Shown here piece after piece: positions 1 through 7,345 of a stretch of 14,964 nt of DNA (positions within the stretch are counted from its first letter, which is position 1; every line of letters starts with the position of its first letter). Made by a program: the position numbers and the translations under genes. Below the pieces are notes generated by a model, which was not told where the DNA came from, ran no database searches, and was given only the letters and a program-made list of their open reading frames with translations. Source of the DNA: JBGPBY01 sp041481485 (GTDB lineage Bacteria > Acidobacteriota > Terriglobia > 20CM-2-55-15); assembly GCA_041481485.1 (NCBI GenBank), contig JBGPBY010000134.1, positions 1 through 14,964 of the forward strand, given 5' to 3'.

Positions 1-45
1 GCAGATTTGGAAATCGCGGGCGGTCATAGACCGCCCCTACAGTTG
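1..45. repeat. Half copy of a REPIN-like dispersed hairpin repeat, cut by the window start
   Basis: Positions 2-45 match 13818-13861 at 41 of 44 bases by eye. The core 18-36, GGGCGGTCATAGACCGCCC, is a hairpin with 8-bp arms and a 3-nt loop, followed by the end sequence CTACAGTTG. The second copy shows that this is the inner spacer plus right arm of a larger inverted element, so the left arm probably lies before base 1. It sits about 45 bp upstream of the lolC-type gene and could mark the boundary with the preceding gene. Confidence 0.8.
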
Positions 46-88
46 GAATCGAATTCCTTCACAGCTTCTGGCTGAGGGCCAAAATCTC

Positions 89-1315
89 GTGAAATTTGAA
101 CTTCAGGTTGCCATCCGCTATCTTCAGGCCAAACGCAAACAGGCCGTAATTTCGGTCATCACGGTTATTTCCATTCTTGGGGTCACCGCAGGAGTGGCCG
201 CGCTGGTAATCGCCCTCGCGATCAATGCGGGTTTCCGTACCACCCTGCAGACCCTGCTTCTCGGAGCTCAGCCTCACATTGCGGTGCAAAGCAAGGACGG
301 CGCTGGAATCTCCAAATTTACGAATCTTGTGAAGCAGATTGAAGAAATGCCTGGAGTCGTCGCGGCGGCGCCGTCCGTGTACGAAACCGTACTGGTCAGC
401 GGAGCGCGGCGGAATCAGGGCGTTTTTCTCAAAGGGATCATTCCAGAAGCGGAATCGCGGTTGTCCGATCTGTCTCATAACATCGTGAAAGGTGACCTCA
501 GGAATTTCAACGAGGATTCCATCGTCATCGGAAAAGAACTTGCAGAGACCCTTGGTGTCGATGTTGGCGACGAACTGACCATCATCAGTTCCGAAGTTGT
601 CGGTACACCGTTCGGTGTCAGCCCGCAGCAGATCCATCCCCTCATAGTCGCGATTTTTTCGTCAGGGCTGTATGACCTCGACAATGGTTGGGTGTACGTA
701 CCACTGGCTCGCGCACAACGTCTGATGGGAATCGGCAAAGATGTCGTGACCACAATTGATGTCAAAGTCCGGCCGGAAGATATCGATCGAGCGCCGGAGG
801 TTGCGGACAGGATTCGAGACAAGCTGGGAAAGGATCATTACGATACGACCAACTGGAAGGAACTGAACCGGTCGATTCTCCATGCCCTGGAGCTTGAGCG
901 CCTCGTGATGTTTTTAACCATCGGAATAATTGTTTTTGTCGCGGCGCTCAACATTGTGGCGATGCTCACCATGATGGTATTGGAAAAAACTCGTGATATT
1001 GCAATCCTAGTGTCGATGGGTGCAAAGGCGAGTCAGATCCGAAAGATATTCGTTTGGCAAGGAGTGATTATCGGCGTTGTGGGAGCGTGTCTGGGAATCA
1101 TTCTCGGGCAAGTGATCAGTTTTGTTGCGGACAAATATCACCTGATCCATCTGCCACCGGATGTTTACACGATCGCCTATGTGCCCTTTCGAGCCAATCT
1201 TCTGGATTCCATCATTATCGGTGCAGCAGCCATCCTGATTAGTTTTCTGGCGACGTTGTACCCTTCGGCAGCCGCAGCAAATCTGCAACCTGTGGAAGCT
1301 CTCCGTTATGAATGA
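89..1315 (+). CDS. lolC: LolC/LolE-family lipoprotein-releasing ABC transporter permease
   Basis: This inner-membrane permease of the Lol system takes mature lipoproteins from the outer leaflet of the inner membrane and hands them to the carrier LolA, using ATP hydrolysed by LolD. The 408 residues match the family length. The N-terminus (ALRYL-like 'AIRYLQAKRKQAVISVITV') is typical; TM1 is about 20-44, then a periplasmic domain of about 225 residues, then TM2 (272-296), TM3 (321-346) and TM4 (374-391), the FtsX-type topology. The ending 'QPVEALRYE' is also typical. The start is GTG at 89, chosen because it gives the conserved N-terminus; GAGG at 74-77 is a possible ribosome site. Its end overlaps lolD by 8 nt. 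Only one permease is present, so it may work as a homodimer (LolF-like) unless a second lolC/E lies elsewhere. Assignment to LolC versus LolE is not resolvable here. Confidence 0.93.
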   Translation: MKFELQVAIRYLQAKRKQAVISVITVISILGVTAGVAALVIALAINAGFRTTLQTLLLGAQPHIAVQSKDGAGISKFTNLVKQIEEMPGVVAAAPSVYETVLVSGARRNQGVFLKGIIPEAESRLSDLSHNIVKGDLRNFNEDSIVIGKELAETLGVDVGDELTIISSEVVGTPFGVSPQQIHPLIVAIFSSGLYDLDNGWVYVPLARAQRLMGIGKDVVTTIDVKVRPEDIDRAPEVADRIRDKLGKDHYDTTNWKELNRSILHALELERLVMFLTIGIIVFVAALNIVAMLTMMVLEKTRDIAILVSMGAKASQIRKIFVWQGVIIGVVGACLGIILGQVISFVADKYHLIHLPPDVYTIAYVPFRANLLDSIIIGAAAILISFLATLYPSAAAANLQPVEALRYE

Positions 1316-2006
1316 ACCATCAAATAATCTTCTGATGGTTCAGGCGGCAGGTCTTTCCAGGACCTACAATGCCGCAACTCCCATCACTGTTTTCGAAAAC
1401 CTGGATATCCGGATTGAGCGGGGAAAACTCATCGCTGTGATGGGGCCTTCTGGCGCCGGTAAAAGCACATTGCTTCACCTTCTTGGCGGTCTGGACCGGC
1501 CCACGGCGGGCGAAGTCCGGATAAACGGCACGAATCTTCACAGTTTAACCTCCGATGACCTTGCACATTTTCGAAACAGGCATATTGGTTTCGTCTTCCA
1601 GTTCCATCACTTGCTTCCGGAATTTACAGTTCTGGAAAACACGGTGATGCCCATGGTGATTCGAGGCGAAGGCAGGGAAACAATGGAGCCGGCCGCCCGG
1701 CAGATACTGGAACGGGTGGGACTGGGTCCTCGGATTGCTCATCAGATTGGTGAAATATCCGGGGGAGAGCAGCAGCGGGTGGCCATCGCCCGGGCTTTGG
1801 TGGCACGGCCACAGCTTCTTTTGGCGGATGAGCCGACGGGCAATTTGGACCACCGCACCGGCATGACAATTTTTGAAATGATACGTGAATTACACGGGGA
1901 ACAGGGCCTTACGTCCATCATCGCGACGCATAACGAGAAGATCGCTGCGCAGTGCGATGAGGTCTGGGAATTGGATGCGGGAGTTTTCGCCCTTGCGCCC
2001 CTATAG
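1308..2006 (+). CDS. lolD: Lipoprotein-releasing system ATP-binding protein LolD
   Basis: Cytoplasmic ATPase that powers the LolC/E-type permease encoded directly upstream. The 232 residues carry the whole ABC signature set: Walker A GPSGAGKST (46-54), Q-loop Gln98 in 'FVFQFHHLLPEF', the signature SGGEQQR (151-157), Walker B LLLADEP (170-176), the D-loop after 'TGNLD' and the switch His208 in 'IIATHNE'. The 'FQFHHLLPEFTVLENTVMP' stretch is characteristic of LolD within the MacB/LolD/FtsE group. ATG at 1308 lies inside the last codons of the permease, an 8-nt overlap that implies translational coupling and fixed subunit stoichiometry; GGAAG at 1294-1298 is a reasonable ribosome site. A gap of 27 nt separates its stop from the proposed clpC start. 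Confidence 0.96.
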   Translation: MNEPSNNLLMVQAAGLSRTYNAATPITVFENLDIRIERGKLIAVMGPSGAGKSTLLHLLGGLDRPTAGEVRINGTNLHSLTSDDLAHFRNRHIGFVFQFHHLLPEFTVLENTVMPMVIRGEGRETMEPAARQILERVGLGPRIAHQIGEISGGEQQRVAIARALVARPQLLLADEPTGNLDHRTGMTIFEMIRELHGEQGLTSIIATHNEKIAAQCDEVWELDAGVFALAPL

Positions 2007-2030
2007 ACCACGCATTTAGAATCGAAGTAG

Positions 2031-2036
2031 ATTATT
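2031..2036 (+). promoter_or_regulatory. Proposed non-canonical AUU initiation site of clpC
   Basis: Two ATT codons (2031, 2034) follow the in-frame stop TAG at 2028-2030 and directly precede Phe-Glu-Arg-Tyr-Thr-Glu-Arg, which in ClpC proteins follows the initiator Met. AUU initiation is known from infC, where IF3 discriminates against it. By analogy this site would keep ClpC synthesis low and sensitive to IF3 or ribosome state. The start position is inferred from protein conservation, not measured. Confidence 0.65.
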
Positions 2037-4475
2037 TTTGAAAGATATACGGAAAGAGCACGGCGCGTCATATTCTTCGCCCGCTATGAGGCCAGTCAAT
2101 TCGGCAGCACAACGATCGAGACCGAGCACCTGCTCCTGGGGCTGATCCGCGAGGATAAGAATCTGACCAATCGTTTTCTGCGGAATTCCTCATCCATCGA
2201 AAATATCCGCAAGGAGATCGAGCAACGGACGACCATTCGAGAGAAGGTGTCAACTTCAATCGATCTGCCACTTTCCAACGAATGTAAACGGATCCTTGCC
2301 TATGCCGCTGAAGAAGCGGAGCGATTAAATCACCGGCATATCGGCACTGAACACCTGCTGCTTGGAATTCTGCGCGAAGAAAAGTGCGTCGCCGCGGAAA
2401 TCCTGCAGGAGCGCGGCCTGCGCCTCACGAGCATTCGCGAAGAGCTCTCACGGTCGGCAGTGGATCACAAGGCGCTGGCCAGCAAGCCCAAAGAAACTCC
2501 ATTGCTCAGCGAATTCTCGCGAGACCTCACACAGGCGGCGATGGACGGCATTCTGGATCCTCTTGTCGGACGTGACGGCGAAATCGACCGGGTGATTCAA
2601 ATCCTGTGCCGAAGGACCAAGAACAATCCTGTTCTTATTGGCGATCCCGGAGTCGGAAAGACCGCGATCGTCGAGGGTCTGGCACAACGGATCGTTGACG
2701 CCGAGGTTCCGTCGTTCCTTTCGGAGAAGCGCATTCTCGTTCTCGATCTCTCCCTGATCGTCGCCGGTACGAAGTACCGCGGCCAGTTTGAAGAGCGTCT
2801 GAAAACGATCATGAAAGAGTTGATCGACAATCCGAATACGATCGTGTTTATCGATGAACTCCACACGTTGGTCGGCGCCGGTTCCGCCGAGGGTTCGCTG
2901 GACGCCGCCAATATCCTGAAGCCGGCGCTTTCCCGAGGTGAAATACAGTGCATCGGGGCGACAACTCCGGGCGAATACCGCAAATCCATCGAAAAGGACC
3001 GTTCGTTGGAACGCCGCTTTCAGGCGGTCAAAGTCGGCGCACCGAGCGAGAACGAAGCGGTTCAGATTCTCGAAGGTGTCAAGGGACGGTACGAAAAATT
3101 TCACATGGTGAGTTATACCGACGAAGCCATCGAAGCATCGGTCTATCTTTCCAACCGGTATATCCCGGACAGATTTCTGCCCGACAAGGCCATCGATCTT
3201 CTGGACGAGGCCGGAGCGCGCGTGAAACTGCGGCAGGCCACGCTTCCGTCCGAAATTGTGGACATCCAGCGACGGCTGAAGTTCACTCTCGGGCGGCTGG
3301 AAGACGCCATTGCCAGCAAGGATTTTCAAAAGGCTGAGATCTACAAGAACGAAGAGCAGTTGACGCGAGAGAGCCTGCGCAATGTTCAGGACAAATTCAA
3401 TGTCAGTGAAACTTCCAGCATGGGAGTCGTCACGAAATCCGACATTGAAGATGTTGTTTCGCGCTGGACAGGCGTTCCGGTCAATGCCATTAAAGAAGAG
3501 GAAATGCAGCGTCTCTCCCGCATCGAAGACGAACTGCACAAACGCATCGTCAGCCAGGAAACGGCAATCAATGCTTTGGCTCGAGCCATACGCCGTTCAC
3601 GTGCCGGCCTCAAATCGCCGAGCCGCCCGGCCGGGTCCTTCCTGTTCCTGGGCCCAACCGGAGTCGGTAAAACGGAAATGGCGCGCTCACTGGCGCAATT
3701 CCTGTTCGGCAGTGAAAAAGCGCTGATCCGTTTCGACATGTCGGAATTCATGGAAAAGCACTCGGTGTCGAAGCTGATTGGTTCGCCTCCGGGTTATGTG
3801 GGTTATGAGGAAGGCGGACAGCTTACCGAGCGCGTGAAACGCAATCCGTACTCGGTCATTCTTTTAGACGAAATCGAGAAGGCGCACCCGGATGTGTACA
3901 ACATCCTGCTGCAGGTATTCGAAGACGGTCACTTAACCGACGGACTTGGTAACACCATCGATTTCAAGAATACGATCATCATCATGACTTCGAACATCGG
4001 TGCGCGTCATCTCAGCAAGCACACCAGCCTTGGATTCCAGGGCCCCAGCGAGGAGAGCACGGCGCAGAAGATGGAAGATGCCGTGATGCAGGAAGTTAAA
4101 CGCCTGTTCAACCCGGAATTCATCAACCGGCTGGATGAAACGATCATCTTCAATTCGCTGAGCAACGACGATCTCGCCAAGATTGTCGATCTGATGGTCG
4201 CTCAGCTGAATGAAAACCTGGTCCACAAGCGGCTGACTGTTTCCGTTAGCGATGACGCCAAACTATGGATTCTGGAAAAAGCCTGCAAAGATAAGAACTA
4301 CGGTGCACGTCCGCTGCGCCGGGCGATCCAGCGCTATATTGAGGATCCGCTGTCAGACGCCATGATCCAGGGCCAGCTGAAGGAACTCTCCAATGTTGAG
4401 GTTTATCTGGAGGGGACCCAGTTGTGGTACCGCACTTCCAATCGTGAAGAAGTCGGCGTACCGCTGACGATGTAA
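2034..4475 (+). CDS. clpC: ClpC-type AAA+ protein unfoldase, probable ATT start
   Basis: ATP-driven unfoldase that feeds substrates to the ClpP protease in the cytoplasm. Read from ATT at 2034 it is 813 residues, the normal ClpC size. Order: two Clp-N repeats ('FERYTERARR' at 2-11 with 'IETEHLLLGLIRE', then 'NECKRILAYAAEEAERLNH' with 'IGTEHLLLGILRE'), AAA1 with Walker A GDPGVGKT (203-210) and Walker B VFIDE (271-275), a middle region with a UVR-like 'DFQKAEIYKNEE' (from about 430), AAA2 with GPTGVGKT (540-547) and VILLDEIEKAH (608-618), and a ClpP-docking LGF loop at about 666-668. The first repeat is in frame, but no ATG, GTG or TTG occurs until GTG 2247, and an in-frame TAG lies at 2028-2030. 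A 742-residue call from 2247 would lose repeat one. ATT 2031 is the only other upstream near-cognate choice. Shine-Dalgarno support is weak (GAAG at 2024-2027). A sequencing error in an ATG cannot be excluded. Confidence 0.9.
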   Translation: MFERYTERARRVIFFARYEASQFGSTTIETEHLLLGLIREDKNLTNRFLRNSSSIENIRKEIEQRTTIREKVSTSIDLPLSNECKRILAYAAEEAERLNHRHIGTEHLLLGILREEKCVAAEILQERGLRLTSIREELSRSAVDHKALASKPKETPLLSEFSRDLTQAAMDGILDPLVGRDGEIDRVIQILCRRTKNNPVLIGDPGVGKTAIVEGLAQRIVDAEVPSFLSEKRILVLDLSLIVAGTKYRGQFEERLKTIMKELIDNPNTIVFIDELHTLVGAGSAEGSLDAANILKPALSRGEIQCIGATTPGEYRKSIEKDRSLERRFQAVKVGAPSENEAVQILEGVKGRYEKFHMVSYTDEAIEASVYLSNRYIPDRFLPDKAIDLLDEAGARVKLRQATLPSEIVDIQRRLKFTLGRLEDAIASKDFQKAEIYKNEEQLTRESLRNVQDKFNVSETSSMGVVTKSDIEDVVSRWTGVPVNAIKEEEMQRLSRIEDELHKRIVSQETAINALARAIRRSRAGLKSPSRPAGSFLFLGPTGVGKTEMARSLAQFLFGSEKALIRFDMSEFMEKHSVSKLIGSPPGYVGYEEGGQLTERVKRNPYSVILLDEIEKAHPDVYNILLQVFEDGHLTDGLGNTIDFKNTIIIMTSNIGARHLSKHTSLGFQGPSEESTAQKMEDAVMQEVKRLFNPEFINRLDETIIFNSLSNDDLAKIVDLMVAQLNENLVHKRLTVSVSDDAKLWILEKACKDKNYGARPLRRAIQRYIEDPLSDAMIQGQLKELSNVEVYLEGTQLWYRTSNREEVGVPLTM

Positions 4476-4508
4476 ATGTAAGCAGATTGCGGAGATTGGT
4501 GAGAATCT

Positions 4509-4545
4509 AAAGTGGGATTTCTTAAATAAGAAATCCCGCTTTTTC
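4509..4545 (+). terminator. Intrinsic terminator after clpC
   Basis: The left arm 4511-4523 (AGTGGGATTTCTT) pairs with the right arm 4528-4540 (AAGAAATCCCGCT) through 13 bp including one G-T wobble, with a 4-nt AAAT loop. Two more A-T pairs can form (4509-4510 with 4541-4542). The stem runs directly into TTTTCATTTT. This is a textbook Rho-independent terminator and separates the lolCD-clpC unit from bamA. Confidence 0.92.
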
Positions 4546-4575
4546 ATTTTCAAACCCAGATTTAATGCATATCAA

Positions 4576-4612
4576 TGCCTGTAAGAAAGCGCACTACCGT
4601 TTCTGCCTGTAA
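4576..4612. repeat. 9-bp direct repeat upstream of bamA
   Basis: TGCCTGTAA occurs at 4576-4584 and again at 4604-4612, a period of 28 bp. The second copy sits where the -35 region of the candidate bamA promoter would be. It could be a pair of regulator half-sites or chance. This is the only clear pattern in the clpC-bamA gap apart from the terminator and the start signals of bamA. Confidence 0.4.
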
Positions 4613-4657
4613 TGCAGTCTAATTTCCCCCGTTATAGTAAAATCCCCAGGTTGGAGG
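4609..4657 (+). promoter_or_regulatory. Candidate bamA promoter and ribosome binding site
   Basis: TATAGT at 4633-4638 resembles a sigma-70 -10 element; no convincing -35 is seen at the expected place (about 4610-4615). GGAGG at 4653-4657 lies 5 nt before the ATG at 4663 and is a strong ribosome site. A promoter is expected here because a terminator closes the previous unit. The ribosome site is well supported; the promoter is tentative. Confidence 0.45.
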
Positions 4658-4662
4658 CGTGA

Positions 4663-7326
4663 ATGCATCTTATCCCCTCGGTGCTAGCCATTTTTATGGC
4701 TGTCCAGAACCCTCAGGCCAATCAAACTTACAGACCGGACCAGATTGAATTAGTGGATGTCCGCGGAAACAAGCTTCCATCCAGTACCATCAGGAATCAG
4801 TTGCGCACCAAGGCAGGGGATACTTTTGACCAGGCGGTCATCGACCGGGACGTCAAGACTCTCTATGCATTTCAAGGGGGCCTTTTTGATGACGTAAAGG
4901 TTTTCGAAGAGCCGGGGACGAAAGGTGGAGTCGTCATTGTGTTTCAGGTCGCGGAAAAGCGAACCATCGATTCGATCACCTACGTCGGGCTGAAAACTTT
5001 CACCAAGTCGGACGTCACCGATAAGCTTCACGAGAAGAAGATCAGCCTGAGTAAGGATTCCAAATACGACCCCACGGTTGTTTCCCGCGCCGTTGCCATG
5101 ATCAAGGTGTTGCTCGCTGAAAAAGGTCACCAGGATGCCGTTGTCACCCCTAAAGTCGACCCGGTCACCGCTAACCGCGTGGCGCTTACGTTTACTGTGG
5201 AAGAAGGACCGAAAATCAGGATTCAGGCCATCAATATCGAGGGAAATACTACATTTTCGGACAGCAAGCTCAAAAGCGAGATGAAATTGATCAAGCCGCA
5301 GGGGCCGCTTACAGGGTTTACCGGCAAGGATACATATCATTCACTGAAACTTGGCGACGATATCACCCGGATTCGCATGTTTTATGCAGACCATGGATTT
5401 GTACGTGTCAACGTTTCCGAGCCCACCGTTGAAACGAAACCGGAAACCATCCATCGGACAATTCCGTTCTGGAAGCCTCTTTTCCCCTGGGGCATTCCGA
5501 TCCCATTTGAAAAACGAACCGTCAATCGGCTCGTGATCGGGCTGCAAATCGAAGAGAACGATCAGTACCGTATCAACAGTGTCAAAGTTGTCGGTGTCAA
5601 GAACGCAGTCGAAGAAGCATATGTCCGTGGATTCCTGGGGTTCAAGCCGGGAGATATCTACAACGAAGGACAGATGCGGAAGGCGTTTGACGACCTCAAG
5701 AAATTCTTCGGTACCGGGGGGTATATCAATTTCAATACCGACCCGTCGATCGATTTTAATGAGGACAAGACGATCGATTTGACACTCAACGTCGACGAAG
5801 GCAAGCAGTACTCCATCCATCGCATCAACTTCTACGGCAACACGACGACGCGCGACAAGGTCATCCGCAGGGAGCTGAGCTTAAACGAGAGTTCGACTTT
5901 CAATTCCAATTTTCTGCGTCAGGACATTCTCCGTATAAATCAACTCGGTTTCTTTGAAGAGATCAAGGAAGATGACGCCCACGTGGATCCCAATGACAAG
6001 GACGCAACGGTGGACATCAACATCAAGGTTTCCGAGAAAGGGAAAAACACCATCGGCCTCAGTGGCGGAGCCTCTGCCATTGGCGGAACATTCATCGGAT
6101 TGAACTACGCCACGAATAATTTTCTGGGCTTTGGAGAAACAATCGCGGCCGATGCTCAGGCGGGAACCCGCGAATCCAACTTTCAATTCAGTTTCACCGA
6201 GCCGTATTTCCGGGACCGTCCGCTGGCGCTCGGATTTACCGTCAATGCCACCACATATCATTACGATCAGGCGCGCGACACCTTTGGGCTGGATCCCAAC
6301 CATCTTCCCACGGGACTGGGGCTCGAGAATCGCCTGAACTATGACCAGCGTCAAAACGGATTTTCGGTGTTTTCGAGTTATCCATTGCGCGTGTTCAACC
6401 GATTTGCCCGAGCCCAGATGACCTACCAGTTTTCGAATTCGCAGACGAGCGCAGTGAATCCGGCTACTGAAGCGTACTTCCAGGCAGTCATCGCCCAGCA
6501 GGACAACACTTTTGCGTCCCCGGTCGGCAGCGGATTTTCAACATTTCGCGCTCGCAAGCTGGCTCCGGCGTTCCTGTTCAACACTGTGGACAATCCTTAT
6601 TTCCCGACGACAGGAAAAGCTTTCACGGGCACATTCGAATATACCGGCGGCGTGCTGGGTGGAAACGTCAATATGATCCGGCCCGGTGTGGAATTCCGGT
6701 ATTACAAGCCGAGCACAAAGCGCCGCAATGTGATTGCGTTCCGGTTGGCGACATCGTACTTGCGCGGCTTCGGCAATCTGACCGTCCCGTTTTATGAGAG
6801 GTTCATGGCGGGTGGAGAGTATGACATCCGAGGCTTCGAGAATCGTTCTTTGAGTCCGATTGCGTTCGTGACCCAGTTCCTGGATGCTACGGATCCGGAA
6901 ACCGGCGGTCCGACGAAACGGCCTTTTGACGACATCGCGTATGTCGGAGGAGACACTCAGGCCGTTGCCAACCTTGAATACCGCATTCGACTCATCGGTC
7001 CGGTCACGTTGTCGCCCTTTTTCGACATCGGAAATGCGTGGGTGATACGAAAGCAGGAGCTCACGCGGAAGTTTGTCGATCTCGATAACATCGTCGTTAC
7101 GGAGACGGCACACTTTCTCGGCGGAACCAATTCCGGCTTGCGCGCCAGCACCGGAGCGGAAATTGGTGTAGTGCTTCCCATGTTTAATGTACCCTTTCGG
7201 TTGATATTCGGTTTTAACCCGCTTCGCCTGGATCGGCAAGAGTTCGGTCCGATGACCGGCTTACCTTTCCAGTTGAAGCAACCCGCAAGAGTCATGAAAT
7301 TCTCAATTGGAAAGACATTTAACTAG
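4663..7326 (+). CDS. bamA: Outer membrane protein assembly factor BamA (Omp85)
   Basis: Essential outer-membrane insertase that folds beta-barrel proteins into the outer membrane. The 887 residues divide into a signal-like N-terminus, five POTRA repeats at about 27-99, 101-183, 184-298, 301-380 and 383-458 (for example 'IRIQAINIEGNTTFSDSKL', 'YSIHRINFYGNTTTRDKVI'), then a barrel from about 462 to the end. The loop-6 motif 'GGEYDIRGFE' carries Arg-Gly-Phe at 723-725, the hallmark of Omp85 proteins. POTRA3 contains an unusual Pro/Trp-rich insertion at about 256-290. The N-terminus 'MHLIPSVLAIFMAVQ' is hydrophobic but has no Lys or Arg, and a stop immediately precedes the ATG, so no upstream start exists. 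The protein ends '...SIGKTFN', with Asn after the usual terminal aromatic. It is followed by skp, its usual chaperone partner, so the two are probably co-transcribed. Confidence 0.96.
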   Translation: MHLIPSVLAIFMAVQNPQANQTYRPDQIELVDVRGNKLPSSTIRNQLRTKAGDTFDQAVIDRDVKTLYAFQGGLFDDVKVFEEPGTKGGVVIVFQVAEKRTIDSITYVGLKTFTKSDVTDKLHEKKISLSKDSKYDPTVVSRAVAMIKVLLAEKGHQDAVVTPKVDPVTANRVALTFTVEEGPKIRIQAINIEGNTTFSDSKLKSEMKLIKPQGPLTGFTGKDTYHSLKLGDDITRIRMFYADHGFVRVNVSEPTVETKPETIHRTIPFWKPLFPWGIPIPFEKRTVNRLVIGLQIEENDQYRINSVKVVGVKNAVEEAYVRGFLGFKPGDIYNEGQMRKAFDDLKKFFGTGGYINFNTDPSIDFNEDKTIDLTLNVDEGKQYSIHRINFYGNTTTRDKVIRRELSLNESSTFNSNFLRQDILRINQLGFFEEIKEDDAHVDPNDKDATVDINIKVSEKGKNTIGLSGGASAIGGTFIGLNYATNNFLGFGETIAADAQAGTRESNFQFSFTEPYFRDRPLALGFTVNATTYHYDQARDTFGLDPNHLPTGLGLENRLNYDQRQNGFSVFSSYPLRVFNRFARAQMTYQFSNSQTSAVNPATEAYFQAVIAQQDNTFASPVGSGFSTFRARKLAPAFLFNTVDNPYFPTTGKAFTGTFEYTGGVLGGNVNMIRPGVEFRYYKPSTKRRNVIAFRLATSYLRGFGNLTVPFYERFMAGGEYDIRGFENRSLSPIAFVTQFLDATDPETGGPTKRPFDDIAYVGGDTQAVANLEYRIRLIGPVTLSPFFDIGNAWVIRKQELTRKFVDLDNIVVTETAHFLGGTNSGLRASTGAEIGVVLPMFNVPFRLIFGFNPLRLDRQEFGPMTGLPFQLKQPARVMKFSIGKTFN

Positions 7327-7339
7327 GAGGCATAAGAGG
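7325..7339 (+). promoter_or_regulatory. Ribosome sites deciding the skp start
   Basis: AGGAGG at 7325-7330 overlaps the bamA stop and AAGAGG at 7334-7339 lies 6 nt before ATG 7346. Both sit downstream of the in-frame TTG at 7307, which would otherwise lengthen the protein with a charged, non-signal leader. They favour ATG 7346, or less likely the adjacent TTG 7343. Confidence 0.7.
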
Positions 7340-7345
7340 CACTTG

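Noticed and set aside
2448..3539. 363-codon open frame on the minus strand
   Set aside because: It lies wholly opposite clpC, which has clear AAA+ motifs; the product is low-complexity with no recognisable domain. It is a codon-bias shadow.
2247..4475. clpC starting at GTG 2247 (742 residues)
   Set aside because: It would drop the first Clp-N repeat, which is intact and in frame upstream to the ATT at 2034; the 813-residue version matches the family length.
6538..7239. 233-codon minus-strand frame opposite bamA
   Set aside because: Antisense to the conserved BamA barrel including the RGF motif; no domain seen.
7307..7345. skp starting at TTG 7307
   Set aside because: It overlaps bamA and adds an Arg/His-rich leader before a normal signal peptide; ribosome sites lie downstream of it.
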